The notes under the pieces: model-generated | Database searches by the model: none | Told to the model about the DNA's origin: nothing | Seen by the model: the letters and a program-made list of their open reading frames with translations, nothing else | Shown: positions 10,697 to 21,858 of the stretch, piece by piece | How positions within the stretch are numbered: the stretch's first letter is position 1 | Layout: the number at the start of each line of letters is the position of its first letter | Assembly: GCA_020796225.1 (NCBI GenBank) | Contig: CM036754.1 | Span: 69,060,000 to 69,123,999 of the forward strand | Length of the DNA: 64,000 nt | Direction of reading: 5' to 3' | From: Arion vulgaris | Lineage: Eukaryota; Mollusca; Gastropoda; Stylommatophora; Arionidae | Position numbers and translations under genes: made by a program

Positions 10697-10906
10697 TTCG
10701 ACCACAGTAAATGAGTCGTTGCTTTTCTAGGCACCACTTATACGTTCAGTAGTTTGCCATTGCTTTCTGAACGGTGAGGTCTATTTTCACCTTTTGTAAA
10801 ATTCCCACGGAAACAAATTTGCTTCCAAACTTGCCTACCGTGGGATTTGAACCAGGTACGCTTGAGTTCGTGATCAAGCTCACTACCGCTTGAACTACAG
10901 ACGCTC
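10697..10906 (-). mobile_element. SINE family F, inverted relative to the 9.85 kb copy
   Basis: Minus-strand copy with the same box A and box B arrangement at its right end. It forms an inverted pair with the copy 600 bp to the left. Confidence 0.75.
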
Positions 10907-11385
10907 ACAACCGAATAAAAAGGACAAAAATAACTTCATTTTTTACAGCTTTCTTTTATTTCAGAATATATTGTATTTAATATTTGTTAAAGTATATAAT
11001 ATTATTAACTTATTATTAATTAGCGGCACCGTTTGCGATGGTTTAAACCACTGCTTTGTGGAGTGTGCTCGTGAGCGCCATCGGCTAAGGGAGTAAACCC
11101 TGATATAAAATCCCCACTGTCTTGAGGTTTATGGAGAAGGCTAGAGGAGTAAAGTGTGACCCCAATTACGGTGGGAAGGACCCTAAGGAAGTTAAGGGTT
11201 ATGTGTGTGTTCCATTCTATCCTCTGCCAAACCTAATTGACTCCAAAAATATGGACTTTGTTGTTAATTTGGATGAAAACAGTAGGGTAGAGATAGGCAT
11301 GGGCACGGCACAATCCATATATTAGCAGCCTAGCTTAGGCATAAATAAAGATAACACTTGCTTTTGGCTAGGACACAACTGGAAA

Positions 11386-11389
<4 letters not shown>
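10907..11389. other. Intergenic sequence, nothing identified
   Basis: A 67-codon open frame at 11122-11325 (MRFMEKARGVKC start) has no motif I recognise. It could be a worn retroelement piece, but no support is visible. Confidence 0.3.
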
Positions 11390-11467
<78 letters not shown>

Positions 11468-11468
11468 A
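11390..11468. repeat. (AT)n(GT)n microsatellite
   Basis: Uninterrupted AT dinucleotides followed by GT dinucleotides. Confidence 0.95.
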
Positions 11469-11619
11469 TGTGTATCATGAGCTTATTCAGCACAACGAAA
11501 CGGTAACACACTTCATGAGGACTGCGGCGCTTTCGAGACAACGACACCGAGCAAGACTATGGCGATCATCGCTTCCTCTAGGGCTCTGTCAGAGTGGCTG
11601 AGCAATAGGTAACCCATAC

Positions 11620-12065
11620 GATTATCATATCAGACTTGATGGATATGCTTCACAGGATTGAATCTGGAAGTTTGTGCGTGGAATGGGTGGACAGCATTTG
11701 GAGATCACATCTTCAGAAAATGACTTGGCTGTACACACCTGGACATGCTGGAGTGCAGGGTAACAAGCGTGCTGATTTTCTTGCAAATCAATGCCCCGAC
11801 TCAAGCGGGCAGAAGTATAGGACAGAGCCGATTTCATCAATGCTCTCATTTATGTGACATGGACAAGTCTCAGACACTAGAACGAGTTCGAGAATTAAGC
11901 ATTAAGTTTGGACATGCCAGACAGTGTCGTCTTCGTGGTAGGGAGAGAAGATATACTAATCAACTTCTCATGGGTAGGGTGAGCAAATGGACTTTGGGAT
12001 GGCTGCTGCAGCGGAGGACAGAGCACGAATTGGAATGGCCAATGTGACATGACGTAGATGGCATA
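11620..12065 (+). mobile_element. LINE RNase H domain and C-terminal tail fragment
   Basis: Encodes HRIESGSLCVEWVDSIWRSH and WLYTPGHAGVQGNKRADFLA (second half of RNase HI with its last Asp). After a frame change comes the LERVRELSIKFGHARQCRLR tail ending in RTEHELEWPM. A sister tail lies at 63.7 kb. RNase H is found in I/R1/LOA-type LINEs. Confidence 0.75.
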
Positions 12066-12144
12066 CCATAACATATATAATTACTATTTTTATTTAAAAA
12101 AATAACTGCTTTGTATTATTTTCCTAATTGATTATTATAGAATA

Positions 12145-12328
12145 TAATTGTTGAGAGAATGATGCATGGAAGAAAAATGAGAGGAAGACCTAGAAGACGA
12201 TGGGTGCAAGATATCATTAACGATCTGAGAATGACTGCTGCTGGCGCTGCTCAACTTGCACAGAATAGAAATTATTTTCAGGCTGCTGTCATGGGAGCCA
12301 AGTTCCGGAAAGGACAAGCTACTTGATG
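12145..12328 (+). mobile_element. LINE RT ORF C-terminal end (RGRPRRRWVQDI type)
   Basis: One frame reads GRKMRGRPRRRWVQDIINDL to GAKFRKGQAT and stop, followed by GATGATGAT repeats. A distinct 3'-end family, also seen at 14.1 and 26.8 kb. Confidence 0.65.
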
Positions 12329-12339
12329 ATGATGATTAT

Positions 12340-13690
12340 TATTTCTATAGTGCGTATTTAATTATTTTATAAATATCTGGTCGAATATTATCATTACAAT
12401 GGCCTGCTTGGCGACGGCAGTTCTAGGTGTACGAATCAAGCTGTCGATTTAACGATAAGTAGCGATTGAGTAACGAGTAATAAAAAGTAACGAGTGCTTG
12501 TTGCAAAGTTATTAAGTAGCTACCATTATTTTAAAGCAACTGAATTGCACACCACTAGTGGATAACAATGTTACCGGAAGTTTATTTGCACAGATACGTG
12601 TCTACAGACACAATCTATTCATGCAACAACAGTGCCGAACTTTTATATTTGTCTCCGTATACTACTACAATACTATTATACAATAAATATCACTAAATAA
12701 ACCTTTCTGTTTCAAGCAGAACATAGAGATACAACTGTCGCTCTCCGTCGAGCTCTATTCTGGGTGTGTGCAACCAATTGTCACGTTATCTCCAGTTGTA
12801 TTGGCATAAAGGATTATATCCTGTTCTTATCCACAACTCTTGTGTTAGTTACCACTTCTGGTCATCTGATACCGAAGTACATCTGTTGGCGAATGTCCAG
12901 GTGACTCCGGGTAGGTCAGACCTGGCTTGAGATTAATCAAGAAGTACCACAACATGCACGCCTTCTCATGGTTGACTCAAGGGCAAGACTACCGTCACCA
13001 AAGCAAGATGCTATGCAATGTTACAGAACATTGACAGAGTTAGTTCAAATAAAGAAATACAGAGAGTATTGAGCAGAATACACACAATTCAGAATCAAGA
13101 AGTCACCAACATATCAACAGACGCCAATATGTGTTCCAAAGGCTTTCCGAATGAGGCAACGAAACCACATATCATGTTTGCACACCTCATGCGGGCATAT
13201 CCTGGTATGGGAAACAAAGACGTAGTTTTATTCAATCACTTCGTGACAAATTTCACATCCGGTCAACAATGTTACGCCTATCTGTAAGATTCCCAAACAA
13301 AATACAGATGGTATTTGAACTTTTATCAACATTTCATTTTTGATTGTAAAGTCTAGAAAATTACAGACTATCTGTGAATAACTCAACCTCTCTGTATTTA
13401 GTGAAGTCATGAATACAGTTTTACACAAGTCACCACATAGTAGTATTAACTTCTACAATACAAGGCACACCATAAACCGCTTGGGCAGGTCAACTTCTCC
13501 AACAAATCACATCACGAACCAATATATTTAATTACAAAAATAGTATTAACAAGATCCATTTGATGCTAAGTTTGTATAATTCTTTGTAGAATACATAGAG
13601 TTTATTGAAAAGAACTGTTAACTCTGACCACTCTGACACTGACATATTCACTAAAGTTTGTCTTCTAATGGCGAATAAAACATGATTTTA
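12340..13690. other. ADRM1-TMEM97 intergenic DNA, no gene recognised
   Basis: Holds an 89-codon open frame at 13018-13287 without recognisable domains, and several GAGTAACGAGTAA-like short repeats near 12465-12510. No exon or RNA gene is supported. Confidence 0.35.
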
Positions 13691-13704
13691 GCATGTGTAT
13701 ACTG

Positions 13705-14095
13705 ATAGTTATAGAAAGCAAGTTGAATGCATTTGAAAATAGATGTCTGCGAAAAATAATGAATATAAAATGGAACGAATTCAGGAGAAGTTATGAAATC
13801 AGAGACATGTCTGGTCAACAACTAGTGACAACTGTTATAAGAAAGAGAAGATGAAGATATGTTGGACACACCTTGAGGAGAAATGATCAACGAATATCAA
13901 AGCAGGCATTGAAGTGGGATGCAAAGGGTTCAAGAAAGAGAGGTCGACCTAAGGAGACCATGAAACGAACTTTGCCGAGAGAGGCAGGAAATATTGGTCT
14001 CAGTTCCATGGAGGAGATTGAACGAGTTTCCCAGGATAGAGCGGTATGGAGAAATTACTTGCAGGCCCCATGTAACGTATAACGGTACGAGAGGA
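13705..14095 (+). mobile_element. LINE RT C-terminal region, longest copy of the [10 protein letters not shown] family
   Basis: Reads KLNAFENRCLRKIMNIKWNE, then a YEIRDMSGQQ segment, a stop and shift near 13855, then [20 protein letters not shown] and the [15 protein letters not shown] end with a stop. It shows the RT thumb-region layout expected of RTE-like LINEs. Confidence 0.75.
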
Positions 14096-14127
14096 ATTAT
14101 TATTTATTATTATACTGATAGTTGCAT

Positions 14128-14315
14128 ATATCATGAAAGGATGCATACCGGCAAAAGAGAAGAAGAGGAAGACCACGGAGAAGATGGATTGAGGATGTAG
14201 CTGATGTTTTGAACATGACGACTGCAGAGGCAGGACATCTGGCCTATGAGAAAGAGAAATTCCGGAGGACAGTTGGGGTGGCAAAGTTCTGCTCAGGACA
14301 AGCTATTTGATGATG
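14128..14315 (+). mobile_element. LINE RT ORF C-terminal end (RRRGRPRRRWIEDV type)
   Basis: Frame carrying KRRRGRPRRRWIEDVADVLN, then TAEAGHLAYEKEKFRR and FCSGQAI with a stop and GATGATGAT. Placed directly after another LINE's 3' end. Confidence 0.65.
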
Positions 14316-14369
14316 ATACTAATAGTTAAGAAGATGCCACAGCAACAATTTAGGACAACGACGCATTGA

Positions 14370-14620
14370 TAAAATGACTGATAATGAATGGCTCGCTGGT
14401 TGTGTTCGTAAGAACGCTGCTATTGTTAAGCTATGCACTGGGTGCCCTAAAAAATAAGGGTAAGTGGTTTGAATCCTGTGTTTGGCAATTTGTTTTTTCG
14501 GAAGCTCCTAATACTTCTTCACTGACTATTGATTAATCATATTCATTGCTTTCGCTGCTTCTCCCTGGGGTTCTTACCAAAACAAACTCATTGTTCTCAT
14601 CTGGCTGATAATGTGGAAGA
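14370..14620 (+). mobile_element. SINE family G copy
   Basis: Tail-side sequence TTGTTTTTTCGGAAGCTC and GCTTCTCCCTGGGGTTCTT recurs at 27.27-27.77 kb. A box B-like GTGGTTTGAATCC lies near 14467. Confidence 0.55.
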
Positions 14621-14989
14621 TACACTGTACAGATATTACAAACAACAGAATTTAAATTATAGCTGGACGAATCAACATTTCCTGGAAATGTCTTTGTATA
14701 TGTCCGCTTCATAACGGACATGAAGATTTAGTTCAAAGGTTATTGTCACGCTAGGGAAATAGAAACAGATACTAAATGAGAGTCGATATGAAGTGTTGTT
14801 AATCAGTTCTTCAGAGAGAAAATAATTCCACTAACAAATGCGTGTGCTTGTGTATATGATGAAGTACCATCAATGACTGGTCGTGGATTTCAATGTATCA
14901 TTCATCAGCAACATCTAGTTGCAAACAAACTTCAGTGATCGCTTGCACAAGTTATTGAGCGCTGTAATTACTGCAGGAAACAACATATA

Positions 14990-15645
14990 AGAAATGATCA
15001 AAGAATAACAAAACATGCACTGCATAAGGGAGAAGCAAAGGGCTCAAGAAAAACATGACTCCTTAAGGAAACCCTTAAACGAACTTTCACGATAGGCGAA
15101 AAGTAGCGGATTTAATTCTATAGAAGAGATTGAGCGTTTTTCCCCAAGATAGAGCAGTAAGCGGAGGTCTCTGTGGCGTAGAAGTTAGGTGCTCGCCTTT
15201 CGTTCCAAAGGTACTCAGTTCGTTCCCTCGGGGAGCCATCGAGATGTTTTTCCAGAGAACTCGGATCTCAGTGTGGGTGAGATCGAGTTCATAGTAATAA
15301 CAGGAGACGGACGATAAAACGTAGGTCTCATGTTCAATTTGAGCATGTAAAAGAGCCATTGGCAGTTCAAAATCGACAAGAGCAAGCTGGAAAGCCACTG
15401 CCCACGCAAAATTCATTAGCATTTAAAAATTTCTTCGAAATATCTTCACCTCTAAATTACATCGGGGACCCTCGCCGGTACTACGGAGTTCATGCATTGC
15501 AGTTGATATCTTCATGTGTAAGAAAGATATTGGAGCACACATGGTTACTCACCGAAGTGCAATATGATGGTCCTATCAATCAAGAGCGGTGAGCAGAAAT
15601 TGCTTGCTTGATCTATGTAACGTATAACGGAACGGACGTAATATA
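14990..15645 (+). mobile_element. LINE RT 3'-end fragment interrupted by a SINE C
   Basis: 14990-15170 and 15591-15645 together match the [10 protein letters not shown] family, including ATGTAACGTATAACGG at the end. The SINE at 15171-15590 splits it. Confidence 0.6.
15171..15590 (+). mobile_element. SINE family C, nested in a LINE fragment
   Basis: Same tRNA-like head as at 3377 (TGGCGTAGAAGTTAGGTGC; box B variant AGTTCGTTCC) and a short ATCAATCA tail. Direct repeats are short (AGCGG on both sides), so the duplication is only weakly visible. Confidence 0.75.
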
Positions 15646-15653
15646 TTTTATTA

Positions 15654-15723
15654 ATATTCGGTACTTTCGGATCCTGTAATAGTCGGTATTCGAGTGACAA
15701 ATAGCTACTATTCGCACATCACT
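15654..15723 (+). promoter_or_regulatory. Segment upstream of TMEM97 shared with ADRM1 upstream region
   Basis: ATATTCGGTACTTTC, then GGTATTCGAGTGAC, then TAGCTACTATTCGCACATCA, ending 76 bases before the start codon. It aligns with 9668-9736 (minus) with a few small gaps. Confidence 0.45.
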
Positions 15724-15798
15724 TCAAGTGTATATACAAAACAGTGGGGGCAGACAAGCAACCATTTTTGCGTATTCGCCAAACAAAAAGAACTAAAA

Positions 15799-15906
15799 AT
15801 GCGGTTCTTGGATGTTGTGTTTTTTATTTACTTTCTTACCCACATACCCATTGCTCTTTTTGTTGACTTTCAAGGCTTGTTTCCGTTGAAATATTTTCCA
15901 GAGCAG
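15799..15906 (+). CDS. TMEM97: TMEM97 exon 1
   Basis: 36 codons, from ATG to PEQ, then donor GTAAAT, phase 0. Contains helix 1 with the family signature FLTHIPIALFVD (human FLSHIPITLFMD). Confidence 0.95.
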
Positions 15907-18900
15907 GTAAATTTGACAATTATATTTACCTTTACAAGTCAAGTTGTACGTACTACTCACTGTCTAAGTGTCTTATTCTGTAATGAGTAATATACATTTC
16001 ACTGAGATTTCAGAAAATTTCAATTTCAGCGATTTATTTGTGTCACGTCTAATAGACTTTAGTCATGATCTTGTAACTAATGCGGCTTTTCTTAGTTTAA
16101 AGTGATAATTCTTCTTCGTTCGCTCGATATGAATTCAGGCGTAGCCATGGCGCCTGGTGTGACGCTTCTGACTGGTGTGGCGCTTTTGCGTGAAAGCCTG
16201 CTTACCGTTTTATTGGTTTCCTCTACATGATACAAGCAGGCCTTCTCCGACTTCAGAGGTAGAAGTGACAATTGAATACGAATATTTGTAATATTATTGC
16301 ACAAGAGCATTCAATATTCATCATCATGATTGATCATTGGGAAGGTTGTTTTTATTATTGTCACTTATGTGACAATACACTTTTAAAAACACACCTTTGT
16401 GACACTACACGGTGACAGTAGTGTAGTGACACTCAGTGCTGAGTGTCGTGTCTGTGTCACATGAATGATTATGATGATCTTTCAGGAAATATTCTTTCAC
16501 AATTGAGTCTTTCAACTCATTGCCAAAAGTGTTGAATACATTAACACTAATATTACTGCTTGGGAATCAGAGCGTGAATAGCTTGAATTTGAATTGAAAG
16601 TTAGTGTTAGGAGTAAGAGTATTTATAAATATATGATCTAGAGAGCAGTACATGAGAACTAGTGTAGTAAGTGCAGACCTTAATGCACTGTCAATTGATG
16701 CAGGCTTTATCACTACATTCTTTCTGGCTGGTGGAAGAGGAAAATCAAACTTAGTTACAAAAATGTATTGTTAATAATGATTGTTTCTGTCTGAAAGACA
16801 CAGGCTTGCTGAGTAACAGTGTAGCAAATGATGTCATTTATAGGCAAACAAAGAAGAATAGTTTTTTTCTCCATTGACACTTTGGAATAGCCTTAGCAGC
16901 AGGTTACGGTAATAGCTGATGTCATCTATCAAGGTACTTAGAACATAGTCATGAAAGCTGCCAATAGGAACATACCAAGAGGCATAGGACACAAATAGAA
17001 ACCCTCCTGGAACAGAAACCTCCCAAAGAACAATATAAACAAACATTTGCTGCACGATCAGCAACAAAAACTAATACAACTGAAACCAACATCACGGGAC
17101 ACTGCAAACTATTTTCAATCTAAGAGAAGAAAAAATCCACATTAGATCAAGCTGGATCTTCAAGGTAACAGTATGCATGACTTGCCTGGATCAGGTAGCT
17201 TTCTTTGGAAGATAAAAAGCTGCATTATGATGTTTGCTTGGGATGGAAAGACTTTATTCCTTGCCAGTTGTTACCAAGGGAGCCCTTCTTGGGTATCTTG
17301 ATGATGACTCCTCTGTTCCATGCATTAGGTGTTATTTGAGTATTCCATATAGATGTAAACAAGGGTAGTAGTACATTAATTGAGAGTCCATTAGTTGGAT
17401 AAATTTGGAATAATTCAGCGTTTAAATTATAAGTCCACAACCAAGGCCTTCCAAGCTCACCTATCCAAGACCATCTTTTCCAGATCTCTCCACTCTCGCC
17501 CCATTATTTTGCATTTAATTACCGACTCCAGTCTCCAGGTGTTCCTGTGTCTTCCCTTACCTCTATTGCCCTGGGGTTTCATTGGAGAGCCTATTTCATG
17601 ATGCTGTCAGGGGGTTTCCTCAGTATGTGTCCTATCCATTGCCACCTTCTGCCCCTTACATCTTGTTCCACTTGCCGTTGTCCCGCTCTTATCCCACAGT
17701 TCCCTGTTTGTGGTTCTGTCATACCATCGCAGATGGAGTATCCTGCGCAGGCAATAATTGATGAATGTCTGCAACTTTTTAGTGTTCCCCTTAGTTGTTC
17801 TCCGTGTCTCCACACCATAGAGAAGGACAGCCTTGACATTTGCGTTAAATATCTATCATCTTAGTTATCATTCTTGAACTCCATATATTCTCCAGAATGG
17901 CAAATGCTGATCTTGCCTTTTGTATTCTAACATCTTCATCTTTGCCACCATGAATGTTGATAGCAATTCCCAGATATGTAAATATGTCCACCTCTTTTTA
18001 ATAGTGCTCCACACAATATGATTGGATCTCAGGAATTAGCATTTAATCTCATGATTTTTGCTTTTTTTCCCATGAATAGTCAGACCCAGTTGTTGTGAGA
18101 TTGTTTCTAGTTTAAGTTGGTATCTCTTGCATCTGTTGATAGCTGTGAGAGAGGAGTGCTAGATCGTCTGCAAAATTCAAATCCTCCAATTGACTCATCA
18201 TGGTCAACTGTATTTCCGCCTGTCATGCTAGTCCACTATGTGATTGGAGCATGCAAGCCTCCCCACCACTACAATGTAATGACCTCATTGGGAGGTTGGT
18301 AGCAGATGATGTTACCAAAGTATTTTCTTTTGTCATGTTTATTTATCGTCTTATCCTGATCACATTAAGATATCAATTTACTGTTTCACTTTTTCCTTGA
18401 ACTGCTATTTAATTTCTTTATTTCCATTTGTGATGTTGATAATATCATTCTGTCAGCAGAATATCTAAGTTCATGTATTTCTTTACTTTTGACTACAATG
18501 GGAACAGAATGCAATCTTGCATGACTCGCTGTTTTATATTTCTATAAAAACCAATCTGATGTATCTTCACACATTCTCACAAGTACCATCTGTTCTTCTT
18601 CGAACGCTCCATATCGACCACTTGTCAACCACTCTGTGTGATTTGTATGTGATCCGAGCCTAAGAGCAGTTGTACATTGTGCCAGTTATGCGCCTATAAT
18701 TATGCCAGCCATCCGATTTCTGCGCTGCTTTTTATTTACTAGGGTAGCAGACGGCACCACACGGGTGGGGCCATCTGTTAACTACACAGTTTTCATATCA
18801 TCAGTCTTTGTCGCGACCATAGACACAAAAGGCAGAAATAAAAATGTCCACTCAATTTGTTTTTGTGTCTTTCACTATGGCTTCCAAAACTTCATTTGCA

Positions 18901-20767
18901 GTTTGTATTTTGTTATGTTAGTGTATCTGATTGCCATACACATTTGATCGCATACATATTATTCTTGTATTCTTTATCGAATAAGTTTGGCCGAATGTAT
19001 TAGAGCGCAGTTCCCATGCGAGAGACCCTTATTCAATTCACGGTACAGCTAAGGATTTTTTCTGTTGTGGACATAAATGAAAAATCCGAACATGAACAGC
19101 TTTGTGGCAACAGCACTAGCCGTGCAGCCATTAAATTCCTCAGGCTCTTGTACCACACGGCCTAAAAGCGGTACTACGTGCAGTAATGATATGTTTTTCT
19201 TTTTAAAATATTCTTGTGTCACAAACAGGGGATTTCATATGATGCTAATGTTTGATCATGTCCATTGTTTGACTGTCACTGTACAGTTTTAACATTACTT
19301 TAACCACTTTATACTTATATTTACATATAGCTGATTGGACTGAAGGAATGGTACTGCAGGGAGTACCGAGACCCGATGCTGATTACATCACCTGCCTGGT
19401 ACAAGTCTCTGATTGTATGTGAGCTCTTCCAGTTCCCATTTTTCTTTATTGCTGCCTATGGATTCTTTAAAGGTTTGTACATCTATCCTTAGTATATCAT
19501 GAACAATTTTATATCTATAATCTGCTAGCACATGCAAAAAGAGATCAGTTCTGTACTGGATTAATGCCATATTGAATTGAGACAAGCTTAGCAGTATCCT
19601 AGGATTATCAGTTGTTGCCTTTCAGTGGATTTGCTGTAGAGTTGCAGAAACTGAGAGAACTTGTACCTTGATCTGGTGGCTGAATGGAGCAGTTTATACA
19701 CTGTCCTACAGAGAATCCAAAAACCATCATACCAATCAGTTTATCTCAATGTGGAAGAAATATATGGACATGGATGACATGACTCACTCCACAATATTCA
19801 AAAGTGCCATCAGACCACTCATTTTGTATGAAGACATCTGTATTCTACTAGGCCACACCTACCGACTTAAGGTATCCATATACAAATCAAGGTCCACATA
19901 AACTGAAACCCAGAGCTTTGAATATATACAGATTGTCATACTTCGTCTCCGGATGGGTCACAACAGAATGCGACACCACCTGCATGCTAGATTCAAGATA
20001 GGCACCAACGACCTGTGGCTTGGCGAGTATAACAACAGAGCATGTCCTACAGAACTACCCCCAGTATGGAGATCTGAGAAGAAAGAGGGGGCCCACTTAA
20101 CCAGCATTCAAGACAAATTGTGTGTCGGAAGAGACTAATGTAGTACCTAGGGAAGCTACACTAGTAAATAAAAAACATAGCAGAAATCAGATGTGCTTGT
20201 AGGCACATAACTGGAACAATGTAAAATTGCTCTTAGGCTCAGATCACATACAAATCACACAGAGTGGTAAACAAGTGAGGGGTTATGGAGCATTTGAAAA
20301 AGAAGAATAGTTATTTTGTATAGTCAGTAATGTTAATATTTGTATGTGAATTGATTTCTTTATTTTGGTTATTGGATATGTTGTATGGTTTAGTATATTT
20401 AACATTGCTATTGATCTCTAATGTGTTTTCTTTGTAAGAAGAAAACAGTAGGGACAAAAATAATATTCTGTTGTCATTTACTACACCAGGTGCCAGAAAG
20501 TGCAAGTGGCTGAGGTTGCCCTGCATTATCTATGGGAGTCATGTTGCAACAACACTAGCTCCAATCATTGCCCATGTTCTACTGCATGACTTCTCTCATG
20601 AGAAGCTGCCCAGTCCAAGAAACCTCAACGAACGTTTGTTACTGTTGTCCTTCTACAGCCCATATTTCTTGATCCCAGTTGCGATTGTTCTTGATGCTGT
20701 GTTCAGTTCAGCATACAGACACTCATCACAGGACCAACAGCAAAAACACACCAAGAAAATCAAATAG
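15799..20767 (+). CDS. TMEM97: TMEM97 / sigma-2 receptor, complete three-exon gene
   Basis: TMEM97 is a small four-helix membrane protein of the EXPERA family. It resides in the ER, binds sterols and sigma-2 ligands, and affects NPC1 and cholesterol handling in vertebrates. Exons are 15799-15906, 19331-19472 and 20490-20767 with GT/AG borders and phases 0 and 1. They encode 175 residues, against 176 in human. The start is the Met of MRFLDVVFFIYFLTHIPIAL; an in-frame ATG 35 codons upstream has no conserved sequence and was not used. D23 (in LFVDFQ), D50 (in REYRDP) and E67 (in LIVCELFQ) match human D29, D56 and E73 at the ligand pocket. Helices lie near residues 4-22, 60-80, 95-115 and 134-155. 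The tail ends in KKIK, a KKxx ER-retrieval signal. It is divergent from ADRM1. Introns contain LINE and SINE pieces only. Confidence 0.96.
16125..16205 (+). repeat. Dispersed repeat J, short piece
   Basis: AATTCAGGCGTAGCCATGGC and GGCGCTTTTGCGTGAAAGCC recur inverted at about 40715-40785. Lies in TMEM97 intron 1. Confidence 0.5.
16206..17224. other. TMEM97 intron 1, no repeat family or exon recognised
   Basis: AT-rich. A 9-bp inverted repeat (GACACTCAG..CTGAGTGTC) at 16429-16448 sits in GTGACAGTAGTG-type short repeats. Nothing codes. Confidence 0.35.
17228..18300 (-). mobile_element. Two LINE RT fragments in non-colinear order
   Basis: 18300 to 17430 on the minus strand runs from the catalytic FADDLALLSHSYQQMQ box (near 18160), through FTYLGIAINIHGGKDEDVRI and WQWIGHILRKPPDSIM, to the NRGKGRHRNTWRLES end. 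It carries many shifts and stops. Directly downstream, 17440-17228 encodes an upstream RT motif (NAWNRGVIIKIPKKGSLGNN) that should precede the FADD box. So two copies, or a rearranged one, abut. Confidence 0.7.
18595..18770 (-). mobile_element. SINE family B with internal deletion and target-site duplication
   Basis: Has tail, body and GCACCACACGGGTG head, but the GTCGTAAGAGGCGACT block is missing. Direct repeats CCATCTGTT lie at 18586-18594 and 18771-18779. Confidence 0.75.
18975..19200 (+). mobile_element. SINE-like repeat L, tRNA-like head
   Basis: Head with TTAGAGCGCAGTTCCCATGC and box B-like TTATTCAATTC. The body (TGTGGCAACAGCACTAGCCG) recurs at 27835-27965. Confidence 0.5.
19331..19472 (+). 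CDS. TMEM97: TMEM97 exon 2
   Basis: 47 codons plus one base. Acceptor ACATATAG, donor GTTTGT. Encodes LKEWYCREYRDPML and PAWYKSLIVCELFQFPFFFI, matching human LLKWYAKEFKDPLL and PAWFKSFLFCELVFQLPFF. Confidence 0.95.
19660..20117 (+). mobile_element. LINE RNase H tail fragment in TMEM97 intron 2
   Basis: Encodes VILRLRMGHNRMRHHLHARF, the tail after RNase H in I-type LINEs, and after a shift TTEHVLQNYPQY (normally TAEHVLxxCP). Inactive. Confidence 0.55.
20118..20310 (+). mobile_element. SINE family B, 5'-truncated
   Basis: Begins inside the GTCGTAAGAGGCGACT block (as GTCGGAAGAGACTAATG) and keeps the whole body and AAGAAGAA tail. Abuts a LINE tail. Confidence 0.7.
20490..20767 (+). CDS. TMEM97: TMEM97 exon 3 (terminal)
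   Basis: Acceptor CTACACCAG; completes a Gly codon and reads to TAG at 20765-20767. Encodes helices 3 and 4 (CKWLRLPCIIYGSHVATTLA; NERLLLLSFYSPYFLIPVAI) and the basic KKIK tail. Confidence 0.95.
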
Positions 20768-20911
20768 AGAATTGTTGGATAAGAGAATGTGTGTATGTTC
20801 CACTAATGTCTTAACGATGTTTGTATGAATGCACATCAAGAAGTTAGTTAAGGAAGAAAGTATTATAATACAAAATATTGTTCACATTCAGAAGAAATTT
20901 TTAGTAACAGG

Positions 20912-20917
20912 AATAAA
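20912..20917 (+). promoter_or_regulatory. Candidate TMEM97 poly(A) signal AATAAA
   Basis: First canonical AATAAA after the TMEM97 stop, 145 bases downstream. AT-rich sequence makes chance occurrence possible. Confidence 0.4.
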
Positions 20918-20930
20918 TACATTGACTCAT

Positions 20931-21858
20931 TTAATACTTTCATTGCCACACTTTTTTCTGTCATGTCTAGCCCACTGCCACACTATTTTTGAGCATAATG
21001 AATTTAAACACTTTCGCTGCCACCCATTTTTCCACCAAGTCTGGCTCACTGCCACACTATATTTTGGACATAATCAGTTTTAAAGATGATAATTAAAAAC
21101 AAATGACCAAAAAAATCAGTAAATAATTTCCATTTGTATTCAGCTTATTTTGTCTAGAAGTGATAGTTCCACATCTCTGTTTTTCAGTTGGTGGTCTATC
21201 ACGATCTCTTGTACCCCCAGAGCTATCTCCTGTTGATCTATGATCATCATCACTTTTCACTTTCAACAAAATCTGTTCTGTGTCAGATTCATCAAAGTCT
21301 GTTTTACAACTATCATTTGCTAGATTGTCTGTATCAGAGCCATTTTAAACATGATGATCATCAGCGACATGACTAATTTTGAAGTGTTTGTTTATGTATT
21401 GAGATAAAAAATGCATTAAAAATCTTTCGAACTTTGACTATCAAGGCCTAATCAATCTGATTACAAGCATGGCCATTCTGGAAAGACCATTTTAATCAAC
21501 AGGAATCACTGTAAAGTTATTCTAATTTTGGATAAGAGAGGTTCTTTGCTTCATCTTTGCATTCGTTCTTTGTGACCAAATTTAATCACTTTTTGTGATA
21601 TGTTTGATCTTTGCTAGGAACATGTATACATTGCACATTGGTTTGGTAAGCCCCTAAACGCATAGTATTCTACACGTTTAGGACACGTAAATCCGATTTC
21701 AGCCAAAACTCCTTAGTCGCCTCATATGACATGCTTGACAGGTAACAGTGGTTCTATTCTTTACACCCCAAATTTGGGCCCAGGTAACCACTCGGCGAGG
21801 TTCCTCACTAAGAAAGGTCATTCCCACTGACAACAAAAATAATTGGTGGCAGTGAAAG
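20931..21858 (-). mobile_element. Probable degraded TTAA element with acidic ORF remnant
   Basis: The left side has TTAATACTTTCATTGCCACA and a second similar end at 21004. The right side ends GTGGCAGTGAAAGAG, the inverse of the left repeat, but its TTAA is not visible. A minus-strand frame at about 21180-21345 reads NGSDTDNLANDSCKTDFDES, acidic like a piggyBac N-terminus. Tentative. Confidence 0.4.
21547..21797 (-). mobile_element. SINE family A inside the degraded TTAA element
   Basis: Tail at left (TCTTTGCATTCG), CCCCTAAACGCATAG in the body, CCTCATATGACATGC as the decayed core block, head at right. Confidence 0.75.

Noticed and set aside
12135..12317. Minus-strand 60-codon frame
   Set aside because: Antisense shadow of a plus-strand LINE RT end with clear GRPRRRW motif.
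15694..15798. Upstream in-frame ATG adding 35 residues to TMEM97
   Set aside because: The extension shows no family similarity, whereas the protein from the internal Met is 175 residues, close to the human 176, with helix 1 at the right place.
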